DNA from: Sorangium sp.
Lineage (GTDB): Bacteria > Myxococcota_A > Polyangia > Polyangiales > Polyangiaceae
NCBI GenBank assembly: GCA_019695485.1
Contig: JAEUAF010000022.1
Coordinates: forward strand, 1 to 36,331
Direction of reading: 5' to 3'
Length of the DNA stretch: 36,331 nucleotides
Position 1 is the stretch's first letter, and each line of letters starts with the position of its first letter. Both the position numbers and the translations under genes were made by a program. The notes beneath the pieces are model-generated. The model was not told the origin of the DNA. It saw nothing but the letters and a program-made list of their open reading frames with translations, and made no database searches. Positions 8,001 through 15,986 of this stretch are shown here, piece by piece.

Positions 8001-8261
8001 GAACGGCTGGAGCGAGGCCTCGTTCGCCGCGTGCTGCTCGGCGCTCACCGACGGGTCGAGGCGCTCGAGCTGTCCGCCCGCGGCCAGTAACGGAGCCGCA
8101 AAGTTGCGCGCCGCCGTGCCTAGGGCGCCCTCCTCCTCGCCGGCTTTGCGCTTGGCATATTCTTCGGGCGTAACGAGGCCGTACTCGCTCGGGTCGAATC
8201 CCGCGGGCGGATGGCTGGCGTCGTACTGGTCGCCAGTGCGGGGGTCGACGAGGACGGGCAT
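5049..8261 (-). CDS. large internal virion / DNA-ejection protein candidate
   Basis: A 1070-residue protein. Residues about 95-200 are Ala/Gly-rich and hydrophobic with several possible membrane-spanning or glycine-zipper stretches (AALAGQAVPYGILGAATGG, GVSPLLGAGAGLAAESAGMG, NMALGAVMMGGGRIVGGLLG). The centre is long and helical, a Pro/Gly-rich linker follows near residues 680-770, and the tail is helical and Gln/Pro-rich. Large proteins of this composition downstream of a nozzle gene are the ejection proteins of podoviruses (as T7 gp15/gp16 or P22 gp7/gp16/gp20), forming the channel across the cell envelope. I see no clear lysozyme or transglycosylase motif. It lies 3 bases after the upstream stop. 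Confidence 0.7.
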   Translation of the reverse strand: MPVLVDPRTGDQYDASHPPAGFDPSEYGLVTPEEYAKRKAGEEEGALGTAARNFAAPLLAAGGQLERLDPSVSAEQHAANEASLQPFFDATKYASQAHPAAALAGQAVPYGILGAATGGIGEAAAAAAGVSPLLGAGAGLAAESAGMGLSQEAVDAVTDNRDFSVKAAGMKGLTNMALGAVMMGGGRIVGGLLGREGAEAIGGAARPGGEGTPGARNFLNELDPGEVPEATGTRAGGGRAMSGGAAAADFDALPEAKAIDEIKNGNGVDAGKIAGAAPAIREQLSVEAARSADAVDKFIYDDAGLGVKHSDFEPGAADWSPELIEKQNKWVDGVRAEAKAAAADLAQTEHAGGLGKAGSAEIEKGLSRLSDVDFTPSGAEGAPDATLRGSAGRNVALDNMKRGIDGLVGRLGNAANSAVDQETRSALMQKLLGVSNRLREGLVDPELFGRNAEIQAAHNEPITELIKPLGRIQKKLYEVTGRTFGETGVGAIERRADPDAFRKLFEDPHLGGKLFKADLAQSLDLAETLARNRQEVGLSHTEGLPQLIKELQAIRDDMNTAQVLHVAEAKAGTAAHGTAGASTGAALGANAAVHLAEYGGRAVGFPLGQVVRSSGAMGKIARGIDRAREAFGFGNEMAERGTATRQILDRYAARVKGSELLEDPTHRALMPEGLSKFLDEAHRPAAPPVMPGGGPGGGQTGTPPAAAPGAPGSPANDVAGKVAGIAALGGGAALLAPGTASAATLDGAPPPPAVGPDGQTLLPKQAAARQALTASLQGLTPDEQAASTRTAEALARIGKSVEQRTQAAVSDLFTVAKNPDAPPRYQSAAAREVSTRAQDLGVPRAVARFMGKNVDDPAQAWREKSQLLSRVVNDPTQLANAMASNLGDLPRLHPEVFAKMVSQTMQQVEYLHDALPAPSGKTALVPNGYPPPTEDINSFAAKWVGTLHPLDTLDDLAANDLMPEQMDAVQANHPEAYEMFRQNALSSIYQLSQRRGPIPLQALQQIDSALSLNGAGEPALSGEMAALIQQATASQAQQQKPPAPPSPMQSQAPSRIASSSLGSLHDDQGH

Positions 8262-8264
8262 CGG

Positions 8265-10088
8265 TTACGGGCTCACTCGCGGGAGCGGGATGGCGCGGCT
8301 CTTTTGGCGATCGGCATGGGTCATGCGTTCCCGGATCGGGCCCTCGTGCGCGTTCAGGGCCGACATCGCGTCCTCGGGCGAGCGCACGCTGGCGAGCCAG
8401 TTCGGTTTCCAAAAGGAGCCGCTGTCGCCCGGCATCTGCGCGGCTTGTTCCGCCGCGTCCGGCTTGTAGCCGCTCTCGGTGAGCGCGGCGACATAGGCAT
8501 CGTGCGCCGCTTTCTTCTCCGCATCGGTGCCTTGCTTGGCCTCGGGCCCGCCCGGCACCCAATTACCGTCTTTGTCGCGCTGCCCGCCAAAGGCCTTACC
8601 AAGCCGATCGCCCGCGGCAATGACCGCCGCCGCCTTGCCTTGGTCGGTGTCGCGCTTGTCGGCATCTACGCCCGTGGCCTTCGGGTTCTGGCGCACGTCG
8701 CTCGCCTCGGTCCCGTTCCGTCGTTCCGTCGCCAGCGAGCCTTGGGACGTAACCGTGCCGGCTTGCTGGGTAGCGATCGTGCCGTGGTAGGCCTTCAAGG
8801 CGTCCGAGAGCTTTTGGGTCTTCTCCAGGTCGAGCTTGTTGATGAGATCGGTGCCGTTCGTGCGCACCGCCTGGCTCTTCTCATCGCCCATCATCCCCTC
8901 GATGCGGAGCTTGATGGCGTCGTTCATGCGCGCTTCGTAGACGGGCACGGCCGCGTCGAGGCTGCCTAGTTCACGCTCGAGGCCGCGGAGCTCGCTATCG
9001 CGGTCATCGAGCTGTTTCTTGATGGCTTGCTGCTTTTGGGTTTCGATCGACTCGAGCGCCGTGTTCGGTCCGCCCCGGCGCGTCGCGTAGAGGCTCCCCA
9101 TGGCGACGCCAATCCCGCCGAGCAAGGTCCCGAGCGCGCCCTTGTCTTTCCAGATCTGGTTGACGTCGGTCTTGCGCGACGAGACCTCTTTGATTTTCTG
9201 AGTGGCGACCGCCGCGCGCTGGTCGCGCTGTGCAATGGCGGCCGCGGCCGCGGCCTCGCGTGCCTTGGCGTCTTGCTGGAGCGCGAGCGCGTGGACTTGC
9301 ATCTGGTGCGCTTGCTGGTCATAGGCCGAGGCGGAGGAGCCTTGCGCTCGGTCGTACGCGCCCGCCGTCGCGCCTTGCGTTGCCGCGAACTCTTCGGGCG
9401 AGAGTGCTTGCCCCGAGCGCGAGACGGAGCCCGTCACACTCTTCGAGTGCCCCTCCGTCTGATTCGAGCTGTCCGAGGTTGTTTGGGCGCGCTTGTTTTC
9501 GAACTCGGGCAGCGCGCTCGAGGCCGCGGGCGGGGTCGGCGCCGCGGGCGGGCCCATGGGAGCTGGCGCCGTCACGGGCCCGGGTGCAGGCAAAGGCGCA
9601 GCGACGGCGAGCTTGTTCGAGGCGTCGGCTTTCGCGCCTAGCTTTTTCAGCTCTTCCGGCGAGGCGGTGAGCTTCGCTTTCTCTTCCGGCGAGACTTGCC
9701 CCGTCGCCGCCGATCCGGTCGCGCCCTCGTTCGCGGCGACGGCGTTCGCGTAGGGCGAGTCGGTGTCGCCCGCGTAGCTCAATCTAGTTCCGGGCTCCGC
9801 CGGGGGCTCTTGCGCGTCCTGCGCCGCGGGGTTGTCTGGGGCATCGGCGGGAGCGGCCTCGGGCTGCGCGGCGTCGACGGGGGCCGCCGTGCCTTGGCCC
9901 GGTTGCGCGGGCGTCGTCTTGCCCGCGGCGGACAGCTTGCCCGCCGAGTCGGGGTCGCTCGCGTACTTGCGCGTCCCGTCCGCGTAGGTGAAATAACCAT
10001 CGCCGAAATCGTCCGAGTCCGGGTCTTGCTGAAACCCGACGGGCTCGTTTTTCTCGTCCTCGTCGAAATCGTAGACCGGTGCCGCCAT
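8265..10088 (-). CDS. internal virion protein candidate (coiled coil)
   Basis: A 607-residue protein. It begins with an acidic segment (DFDEDEKNEP), then a long Ala/Pro/Gln low-complexity part up to about residue 210, a helical charged part with alanines, a short hydrophobic glycine-rich segment (GALGTLLGGIGVAMGSLYATRRGG), and a strongly heptad-like coiled coil (QQAIKKQLDDRDSELRGLERELGSL). The composition and its place between two other large Gln/Ala-rich proteins behind the nozzle gene fit an ejection protein. A short GAAAGG ribosome-binding site lies 6 bases before ATG 10088. No enzymatic motif is visible. Confidence 0.65.
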   Translation of the reverse strand: MAAPVYDFDEDEKNEPVGFQQDPDSDDFGDGYFTYADGTRKYASDPDSAGKLSAAGKTTPAQPGQGTAAPVDAAQPEAAPADAPDNPAAQDAQEPPAEPGTRLSYAGDTDSPYANAVAANEGATGSAATGQVSPEEKAKLTASPEELKKLGAKADASNKLAVAAPLPAPGPVTAPAPMGPPAAPTPPAASSALPEFENKRAQTTSDSSNQTEGHSKSVTGSVSRSGQALSPEEFAATQGATAGAYDRAQGSSASAYDQQAHQMQVHALALQQDAKAREAAAAAAIAQRDQRAAVATQKIKEVSSRKTDVNQIWKDKGALGTLLGGIGVAMGSLYATRRGGPNTALESIETQKQQAIKKQLDDRDSELRGLERELGSLDAAVPVYEARMNDAIKLRIEGMMGDEKSQAVRTNGTDLINKLDLEKTQKLSDALKAYHGTIATQQAGTVTSQGSLATERRNGTEASDVRQNPKATGVDADKRDTDQGKAAAVIAAGDRLGKAFGGQRDKDGNWVPGGPEAKQGTDAEKKAAHDAYVAALTESGYKPDAAEQAAQMPGDSGSFWKPNWLASVRSPEDAMSALNAHEGPIRERMTHADRQKSRAIPLPRVSP

Positions 10089-10103
10089 GGTGCCTTTCGC
10101 CGC

Positions 10104-11735
10104 TCACAAGAGCGGCAGGATGTCCTTGCCGAGCCCGAGGATGGTGTCGAGCGTCGTCGCGGGCTTGTGCCCCATCTGCGCCTCGGCCAGCTGCTGTTGC
10201 GGTGTCAGACTAAACGCGTCGCTGTGGTTCACACCCTCGATGGCGGGAATCGTCTTGAGCGCGTCACCCGTGAGCGTCGCGCCGGTCTGCTGCGCGGCGG
10301 TGTCATAGCCGAGCGACTGGCCCCGCTCCGTCGTGTTGCCGCTCCGGATCTGGTTGGCGACGTCGCTCGATTGCCCGAGGGCGGTCAATTTACTCTGGTC
10401 GAGCCCCGCCGCGAGCGCGTTGCCTTGGCCAAGCGCCGTGAGCTTACTCTGGTCGACCCCGCCCGCGAGCGTGCCCTGTTGCCCGAGGGCCTGGAGCTGC
10501 TGCGCGCGAAAGGCTTGGTCCTCGCTCGCCTTCAACGTCGCCGCGTTCCGGGCCGCGTCCACGTTCGTGCCCGCGTTTTCCGCGGTCGCAACTTGAGTCG
10601 CCCGCGCTTGGCTGCCCGCGTCGCGCGCGCGGCCGCTCCGCGCGACCGAGAGCGCGTCGCTCATGGCCGCTTGGTTGCCTTGCTGGAGCTGCGTTTGCGC
10701 GGCCGACGGCCCTTGCGGTTGCGCCGTGAACGCATCGAGCTTGCCCATCACGCCGCTTTGCGCGGTCGGGTTGTAGGCTTGGGTGGCGGCGAGCTGGCTC
10801 TGTTGCGCCGTCGGATTGAACGCGAGCAGCCGGTCGAGGGCGTCCTGTTGCCCCTGCGCTCCCTGTCCGCCCGGAGCGACCTGTCCCGAGAGCACTTGCC
10901 CGCCGCGGGCGGAGGCGTTGCCCGCAAGGGCGTTGGCGTTATTGATTTGGGCGGCATCGTCGATGCCGGGGATTTTGCTCGAGCCGCGGTCGGCGCCGGT
11001 GGTGTCGAACGTCGTGCTCGACCCATCGAGGGGCTTGTTCAGGGTCGCGCCGATGTTGCTCGCCGCGCCCGCGGCATTGTTGACGTCGTTTTTGATGTTC
11101 CCATAGGCCTGCGCGACGTTGCCGTTGCCGGGCAAGAGGTCGACCCCGCCGGTAATGCCGAGCGAGCCTTGAGACGGGCTCCCCATGACGGTCTTGCGTC
11201 CGTAGCCGAGGGGGTCGGCGATGGCCTGAACGGCGTCGGGGGCGCCGATCTTTTGCAGCCCCGTCGCGACGGGGGCGTTGATGGCGTTGCCGATGTCGTC
11301 GATCGTGTTCGTGACCTTGCCGGGGAGCACCGCCTTCGCGAGTTGCGTCCCGCCATAGATCGGGTCGACGATACTGCGCGCGAGCTTCACGGGTGTCGAG
11401 TTCACCACGCTTGACCAGGTGTCCTTACTCGCCCCGCCGTTCGTCGCATGCGTCGCGTCCTCCGCGGTCCGCGTCGCGTCGTTGCCGGCGTTGTACGCGC
11501 CCGCGGCCCCGCCGATGTTCCCGCCCTGGCTCGCGCGCAAGGCCGCCAAAGGGTCGCCCGTTGCGCCGCCGGATACACTCGTCGGCCCGATGAAACCAGA
11601 TACCCCGGACCGACCTTGGCCCGAATTCACGAGCGTCGCCGGGTCGACATCGAACGGCGCCAGGGCTTGCGGGTTTTGGAGCGAGCCCGACGAGGACCCG
11701 CCGCCTAGGAAATCGAGTGTGTTTGCGTTCGCCAT
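10104..11735 (-). CDS. internal virion protein candidate with short internal repeats
   Basis: A 543-residue Ala/Gly/Gln/Asn-rich, low-charge protein, first of three consecutive ejection-type genes. It contains an 18-residue repeat (LAGGVDQSKLTALGQGNA then LAAGLDQSKLTALGQSSD, near residues 420-455) and a second pair of NPTAQ-containing segments (FNPTAQQSQ and YNPTAQSG). The C-terminus is hydrophobic (LDTILGLGKDILPLL), a feature that could insert into membrane or bind the portal. GAGG lies 7 bases before ATG 11735. The role is inferred from composition and order only; a scaffold-like or tail-needle role is less likely. Confidence 0.65.
   Translation of the reverse strand: MANANTLDFLGGGSSSGSLQNPQALAPFDVDPATLVNSGQGRSGVSGFIGPTSVSGGATGDPLAALRASQGGNIGGAAGAYNAGNDATRTAEDATHATNGGASKDTWSSVVNSTPVKLARSIVDPIYGGTQLAKAVLPGKVTNTIDDIGNAINAPVATGLQKIGAPDAVQAIADPLGYGRKTVMGSPSQGSLGITGGVDLLPGNGNVAQAYGNIKNDVNNAAGAASNIGATLNKPLDGSSTTFDTTGADRGSSKIPGIDDAAQINNANALAGNASARGGQVLSGQVAPGGQGAQGQQDALDRLLAFNPTAQQSQLAATQAYNPTAQSGVMGKLDAFTAQPQGPSAAQTQLQQGNQAAMSDALSVARSGRARDAGSQARATQVATAENAGTNVDAARNAATLKASEDQAFRAQQLQALGQQGTLAGGVDQSKLTALGQGNALAAGLDQSKLTALGQSSDVANQIRSGNTTERGQSLGYDTAAQQTGATLTGDALKTIPAIEGVNHSDAFSLTPQQQLAEAQMGHKPATTLDTILGLGKDILPLL
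10373..10480 (-). repeat. 54-nt tandem repeat in the ejection-protein gene
   Basis: Two adjacent, imperfect 54-nt units, both containing TTACTCTGGTCGA on the + strand, encode the 18-residue VDQSKLTALGQ repeats described for the surrounding gene. The differences between copies are mostly at third codon positions, so the protein repeat has been kept under selection after duplication. Confidence 0.7.
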
Positions 11736-11751
11736 CGGTCAACCTCGCTCT

Positions 11752-14745
11752 TTAACCACGCTGCGCCGCTGGGGAACGGCTCGTGCCGCGCTCGGGGATG
11801 GCGGCGATCCAATATTTGTTGAACACGAACCCTTCGCTCGCGCTCCCGGCGGTGATGGCCTCGAACACGAGCTCGAGATACTCGGCCTTGCGCCGCAAGG
11901 GCGACCACTCGCGATGAATGGTGTCGCCGACCGAGAGCCCGCCGGACGCGAGCAGCGGGAACGAGTGCAGCGTCGTGAACGATTGCGACTGGTCGTACGC
12001 GACCCGGCATCGGAGATTGCAATCCCCGCGGTACTCGCCGACGAGACCCAAGGTCGCGAACTTGCGCCACCCGGCGCCGCCGAGACTGATGGGCCCCGTC
12101 GTGAGGGCGTGCTCGATGAACGCGCTCGGGGTGAGCGACGTGCGCTCGGTGTAGACGATGCCGCCCGAGACCATCGCGAGGCGCCCCTGGTAGCTCGTCG
12201 CCGCCGCGATCGGTGTCGACGTCGCGAACTCGTCCACGATCCACGTCTTCGCGCGTAGATCATAATGCACGAGCCGGCTGTCGGTGAGCCCGGTATTGTT
12301 GCAGGTGAAGCTGACCAGTTGCTCGTCGGTGACCAGCGTTGCCGAGGTCACGACCGGATACGCAACGAGAGTGTCGCGCACGGGCTGCCCGATCCAAGCC
12401 GGCGGCGAGCCGTCGCGCGGCAAGACCCACAGTTGCCCGTTCGAGCCTTGGAAAAAGAGCCCGATCGGCGTCTCGACGAGACTGCGCCAGTCGCCGAGGC
12501 CCGTCGAGCCCGGCACCACCGTGGGCTCGCTGTAACCGCCCTCCCCGTTCGCGTTTGGGCCGTCGCCCGCGAACTGGAAGATGCGCTCGCCCGTGAACAA
12601 GAGCCCGCGCGCGTCGAGCGCGGCGACGCCTGTGATCTGCTCGGGTAAGACCGGCAAGAGAAAGCCCGCCGAGCCGCTCCAGTTGACGGGCTCGCCCGGG
12701 AAGATTTCCTTACTGACCTGCGCTTGATAGCGGTTCGAGCCGCCCGCCGTCAGCAGCCTCGACCCGAAGGGCCAGATGTAATCGGCATCGAGCGGGGCCT
12801 CGTGCTCGAGCGTGCCGCTCAATTCGCCGCGCGCGGCTTGGGTATAAATGACCCCGTTGACGCGCACGGCGGCATCGGCGGCGACCATCGTGATGGTCAC
12901 CGGCTGCGCGAATTCGCCCGCCGTCGCATAGGGCAGCACTTGCGCGCTCTCGGCGCGGCGGAGCTGGTTGACCCCTGCAATCGACCGATAGAGGACGACG
13001 GTGACCGTGCCGCCGGTGAGGGCCGCCGAGATGTTGTTCCGGAGCGAATGTGGCGCCGTCACGACGACGGTGATCGTGTCATCGGACGCGCCCATCGTGA
13101 CCGTAGTAACGGGCGAGACCGCACTTTGGCAGAGAGCGTCTTGGGAGTTGCGCCACTCCCACGTCGCGGCGACGAGCAGCGGGGTCGAGCTCGGTAAGCC
13201 GCCCGCGCCGTTGCTCGGGGTCGCGCTGATGATTTCGGGCTTTTCGAGAAAGCCGGCCTCGACCAGTTGCCGGCCGTCATAGACCTCGACTTGCCCGCCC
13301 GCGATGTAGAGTAGCCCCGCGAGCGCCGCCGTCTGTCGCCGTGCGGTCGAGCAGTAGCTGAACTCGGTCGCCACGGGCAAAAGGCGCCCGTCGCCATCGT
13401 CGATGAGGTTCGGCCAATACGAGAGCGCGGTTGAGGTGTCGTACGCGACCCGCGGCAGATGAGCCGCCGAGATGAGGCCCGCCGCGAACTTGTCCTTGTA
13501 GGCGAGCCAGATCTGATTGCTCGCTTGCATCATCCCGTTGGAATAGCTCCCGTCGCCCTCCTTTTGAATGAGCCCGCTCGCGAGGAAGCCGAACCCGGCG
13601 CTCGTTGGCACCGTAAAAGGCTTGGTCCCAAGGAGGAGATTGTCATGAATGAACTCCCCGCCGAGAGTGTGGTCGCTGCTCTTGACCGAGCGGGCGTGGA
13701 CCCCATGGGGCGTGCTGTCGTCCTCGATGAACACGGTAACGAAATCAGTGAACCCTCCGCTCGCGACGGTCACGACGCCCGGCTGTTTATGCGTCGTCGT
13801 CGCGCCAAACACCGTGTGCGGCGAGGCCGGGTTCAGCGTCCCGGCGAGGTAAGAATAGATGCTGATGAGGTGAGAGGCCGTCGGTATGGCAACGAGCACG
13901 AGGCGGGCGCTCGACTCCGCCACCGTCACATAGTCGAACGCCGTCGCGGGCCCGGTCACGGCCGAACCGGCGGCGCCCGTGCCATCGACGGGGATGATGG
14001 CGGTCGTCGGTGTGCTCCGATGCACGGCGAGCCAGAAACCGTCGCCCGCGTAGTTCGGCGCCACGTCGACGTGCGTGATGGCCGCTCCCGTGGATAGGTC
14101 CGTCAACGCGTGCAAGGTCACGTCGACGGCCGGGTCGAACCGCCACGCTTTCACCGTCGTGCCACTCAGGCCGACCACGAAAAACTTGGTCCCGACGGTC
14201 ACCACCCGCGGGTGTGAGATGCCGGTCAACGCCTCGTAGTCGAGCGTCGTGTCCGTCGCCGTCTTGAACACGTGGACTTGCGTGTCCGATCCCGAGCCGT
14301 AGACGAGACAGCAGATGCCGCCCGCCGCGGCCACGTCGAGCAGGGAAACGCTCGCGGTCTGCGACGGGGGCCGTCCGAGGTCGCGAAAGCCGCGCGCCAA
14401 TTGCAGGCGCGCGCCGTTGCCGGTTTGAGTGCTCGCGCGCCATGTGCGTTGCGCCGTGCCGGTGAGCGCGAATAGGTCACCCGGGGGGCTCGTGCCGCCT
14501 TGCCCCTGCCCGATCGCGAGCAGCCCGCCGTTGAAACCGACGACGTCGCTGGTCACGAGGGCAGCGTTCGTTTGCGCGCCCGTACCCAAGGCGTCGTAGT
14601 CGGCGCGCACCCCAAAGCGCCCGTCCTTGCGGAGCCGCACGTTCTTGGCGCGGGTGAGGAACCCGTCGGGGAGCACCCGCGGATCGGCCTCCCCGTGCTC
14701 GCCCTCGGTAAAGGCGAATTCTCGAACGACGACTCGGCGCGGCAT
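11752..14745 (-). CDS. tail nozzle / stabilisation-like protein
   Basis: A 997-residue protein from ATG 14745. The N-terminus (HGEADPRVLPDGFLTRAKNVRLRKDGRFGVRADYDALG) has the arrangement typical of podovirus tail tubular/nozzle or stabilisation proteins: a beta-propeller-type protein opening with residues that list parameters followed by RxGYxxL. The rest is beta-rich with repeated blade-like segments such as VVGLSGTTVKAWRFDPAVD and SRLVHYDLRAKTWIVDE, consistent with propeller blades. The frame is open 177 bases further upstream but that part overlaps the small gene at 14750-15037 and is arginine-rich, so the later ATG is preferred. Probably forms the tail tube end. The family call is by pattern, not search. 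Confidence 0.7.
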   Translation of the reverse strand: MPRRVVVREFAFTEGEHGEADPRVLPDGFLTRAKNVRLRKDGRFGVRADYDALGTGAQTNAALVTSDVVGFNGGLLAIGQGQGGTSPPGDLFALTGTAQRTWRASTQTGNGARLQLARGFRDLGRPPSQTASVSLLDVAAAGGICCLVYGSGSDTQVHVFKTATDTTLDYEALTGISHPRVVTVGTKFFVVGLSGTTVKAWRFDPAVDVTLHALTDLSTGAAITHVDVAPNYAGDGFWLAVHRSTPTTAIIPVDGTGAAGSAVTGPATAFDYVTVAESSARLVLVAIPTASHLISIYSYLAGTLNPASPHTVFGATTTHKQPGVVTVASGGFTDFVTVFIEDDSTPHGVHARSVKSSDHTLGGEFIHDNLLLGTKPFTVPTSAGFGFLASGLIQKEGDGSYSNGMMQASNQIWLAYKDKFAAGLISAAHLPRVAYDTSTALSYWPNLIDDGDGRLLPVATEFSYCSTARRQTAALAGLLYIAGGQVEVYDGRQLVEAGFLEKPEIISATPSNGAGGLPSSTPLLVAATWEWRNSQDALCQSAVSPVTTVTMGASDDTITVVVTAPHSLRNNISAALTGGTVTVVLYRSIAGVNQLRRAESAQVLPYATAGEFAQPVTITMVAADAAVRVNGVIYTQAARGELSGTLEHEAPLDADYIWPFGSRLLTAGGSNRYQAQVSKEIFPGEPVNWSGSAGFLLPVLPEQITGVAALDARGLLFTGERIFQFAGDGPNANGEGGYSEPTVVPGSTGLGDWRSLVETPIGLFFQGSNGQLWVLPRDGSPPAWIGQPVRDTLVAYPVVTSATLVTDEQLVSFTCNNTGLTDSRLVHYDLRAKTWIVDEFATSTPIAAATSYQGRLAMVSGGIVYTERTSLTPSAFIEHALTTGPISLGGAGWRKFATLGLVGEYRGDCNLRCRVAYDQSQSFTTLHSFPLLASGGLSVGDTIHREWSPLRRKAEYLELVFEAITAGSASEGFVFNKYWIAAIPERGTSRSPAAQRG

Positions 14746-14749
14746 CGGG

Positions 14750-15037
14750 CTAGTTCCGGCCCGGGGTGGGCGGAGGCGGCAGAATGGTGCGCGAGCGCGC
14801 AGTGTCAGGGGTGCGGCTCGGCGTCGGGCCCGTGACGGTGCCTTTGCTCGTCGCGGCCCGCATCTGCTCGCGTTGGTTTTCCACGTCCTTGAACGACAGT
14901 TGCCCCGGCGCGGGCGCGGCATCCTTAGGCGGGCTCACGGCGCGCCAAATCTTGCGCGCGCGGTCGTAGACTTTCGCCCCCTGCTCGACGGCGGACAGCC
15001 CGAGGTCGATGGCGCCGAAGAGCAGCGGCAAGATCAC
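14750..15037 (-). CDS. small hypothetical protein with hydrophobic N-terminus
   Basis: A 95-residue protein. The GTG at 15037 is chosen because it overlaps the amidase stop (GTGA), although an in-frame ATG exists at 15064. It starts with a hydrophobic stretch (ILPLLFGAIDLGLSAVEQG) and ends in a Pro/Thr/Arg-rich tail. It may be a short membrane-associated lysis or tail accessory protein, but the hydrophobic segment is only marginal for a membrane span. It lies between the amidase and the nozzle gene. Confidence 0.55.
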   Translation of the reverse strand: MILPLLFGAIDLGLSAVEQGAKVYDRARKIWRAVSPPKDAAPAPGQLSFKDVENQREQMRAATSKGTVTGPTPSRTPDTARSRTILPPPPTPGRN

Positions 15038-15612
15038 GCGTTCGCTCCCGCGTCGAGCGCGCACTTGGCAAGGAGGCGCAGGTAGTCGCCCATCGGAAAG
15101 CCCTTGCCCGGGTCGGTGTGGTCGCTCTTTTTCCAGGCCCGGGTCACCTCCGCGTGGGTCGTGATCCCGATCGCGCTTTGCCCCTGCACCGTCAACTCTT
15201 GCCAGTCGAGAAAGTCGACGGGGATTCGAAAACGCGCGCAGAGTTCAGCGACGAGCCAGGCCGACAAGTCCAGCATGGCGGTCGAGTACGGGTCTTGCCA
15301 CTCCGCGACGGCTTGCCGCCCGTAGCCGGCGTGTTCGATGCCGATACCGTATTGGTTCGCCCCGGGCGCGTGCCACGCGACTTGGTCCCACGGCACACAC
15401 TGCACGATGCTGTCGCTGTCCACGCACGCGTGCGCGGAGGCCTTCGGCGCGGGCCCTTCCAGCCCGGCAAAGTAGCGCGAGCACCACTCCGCGCTGTTGG
15501 GCTTCTCCGGATACTCCATGCAATGGATCACAATCAGCCGCTTTTTGACGGGCGCGCACCGCGTCCAGTTCGCGGCCTCGCGATAGGGCAGCGCCGAGAG
15601 TTGCCGGTTCAT
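15034..15612 (-). CDS. N-acetylmuramoyl-L-alanine amidase (Amidase_2 / PGRP fold), endolysin
   Basis: A 192-residue enzyme expected to cut the amide between N-acetylmuramic acid and L-alanine of peptidoglycan. Zinc ligands are visible as H30 in LIVIHCMEY, H153 in GITTHAEV, and D167 in SDHTDPGKGFP. The AWHAPGAN and GIGIEHAG motifs flank the active site, and the DPG motif closes it as in T7-type and PGRP-type amidases. There is no signal peptide or separate cell-wall-binding domain, so export depends on a holin-type partner. It overlaps its neighbours on both sides (ATGA at 15609-15612, GTGA at 15034-15037), forming a coupled lysis cassette. Confidence 0.9.
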   Translation of the reverse strand: MNRQLSALPYREAANWTRCAPVKKRLIVIHCMEYPEKPNSAEWCSRYFAGLEGPAPKASAHACVDSDSIVQCVPWDQVAWHAPGANQYGIGIEHAGYGRQAVAEWQDPYSTAMLDLSAWLVAELCARFRIPVDFLDWQELTVQGQSAIGITTHAEVTRAWKKSDHTDPGKGFPMGDYLRLLAKCALDAGANA

Positions 15613-15986
15613 GCGACGGCCTCGCGCAGCGCTTGGCGCACTTTCTCGAGCGCGCACCGCTCGATGAGCTTCACGCCGTTCACCGACAGCCCGAGGACGG
15701 CGGCAATCTCGGCGATGGTCATCATGTCGCCGCGCGCGGCGAGCAATTCGAGCGGCACGGTCGCGTGTTCGCGCGCATGCTGCGCCCGCGGATCGCGCGC
15801 GCGCCGCCCTCGGCCGAGGCCTTGGTTCGCCAGGCGCCGCTGGCGCTCGAGCGTCTCGCGGCGCCGGGCCGCAAGTTGGTTCACTACCTTGGGGCCGAGG
15901 CACTCGTCGCAGAGTTTCGCGCGCCCGCCCCGGGGCTGTCCCGTCCCGCATCTCTCACACGCGCGCACGCTCACACGACCGCTCAT
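15609..15986 (-). CDS. zinc-finger plus sigma-70 region-4-like DNA-binding protein
   Basis: A 125-residue protein in two parts. Residues 10-29 contain two CxxC pairs (C10/C13 in ACERCG and C26/C29 in LCDECL), a likely zinc ribbon. Residues 89-121 (MTIAEIAAVLGLSVNGVKLIER, then LEKVRQAL) follow the pattern of sigma-70 region 4, with a T-x-x-E-I-A-x-x-L-G-x-S helix-turn-helix and a terminal IEx...LxKxRxxL helix. A basic arginine-rich linker joins the two. It lacks the other sigma regions. It sits between a membrane protein and the amidase, coupled to both by stop/start overlaps. It could steer host RNA polymerase or be a late regulator; function inferred. Confidence 0.7.
   Translation of the reverse strand: MSGRVSVRACERCGTGQPRGGRAKLCDECLGPKVVNQLAARRRETLERQRRLANQGLGRGRRARDPRAQHAREHATVPLELLAARGDMMTIAEIAAVLGLSVNGVKLIERCALEKVRQALREAVA

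Noticed and set aside
9696-11414. Long + strand ORF (572 codons) across two ejection-protein genes.
   Set aside because: It is Arg/Val/Gly-rich, runs opposite to two better coding frames with recognisable order and ribosome-binding sites, and is typical of antisense frames in high-GC DNA.
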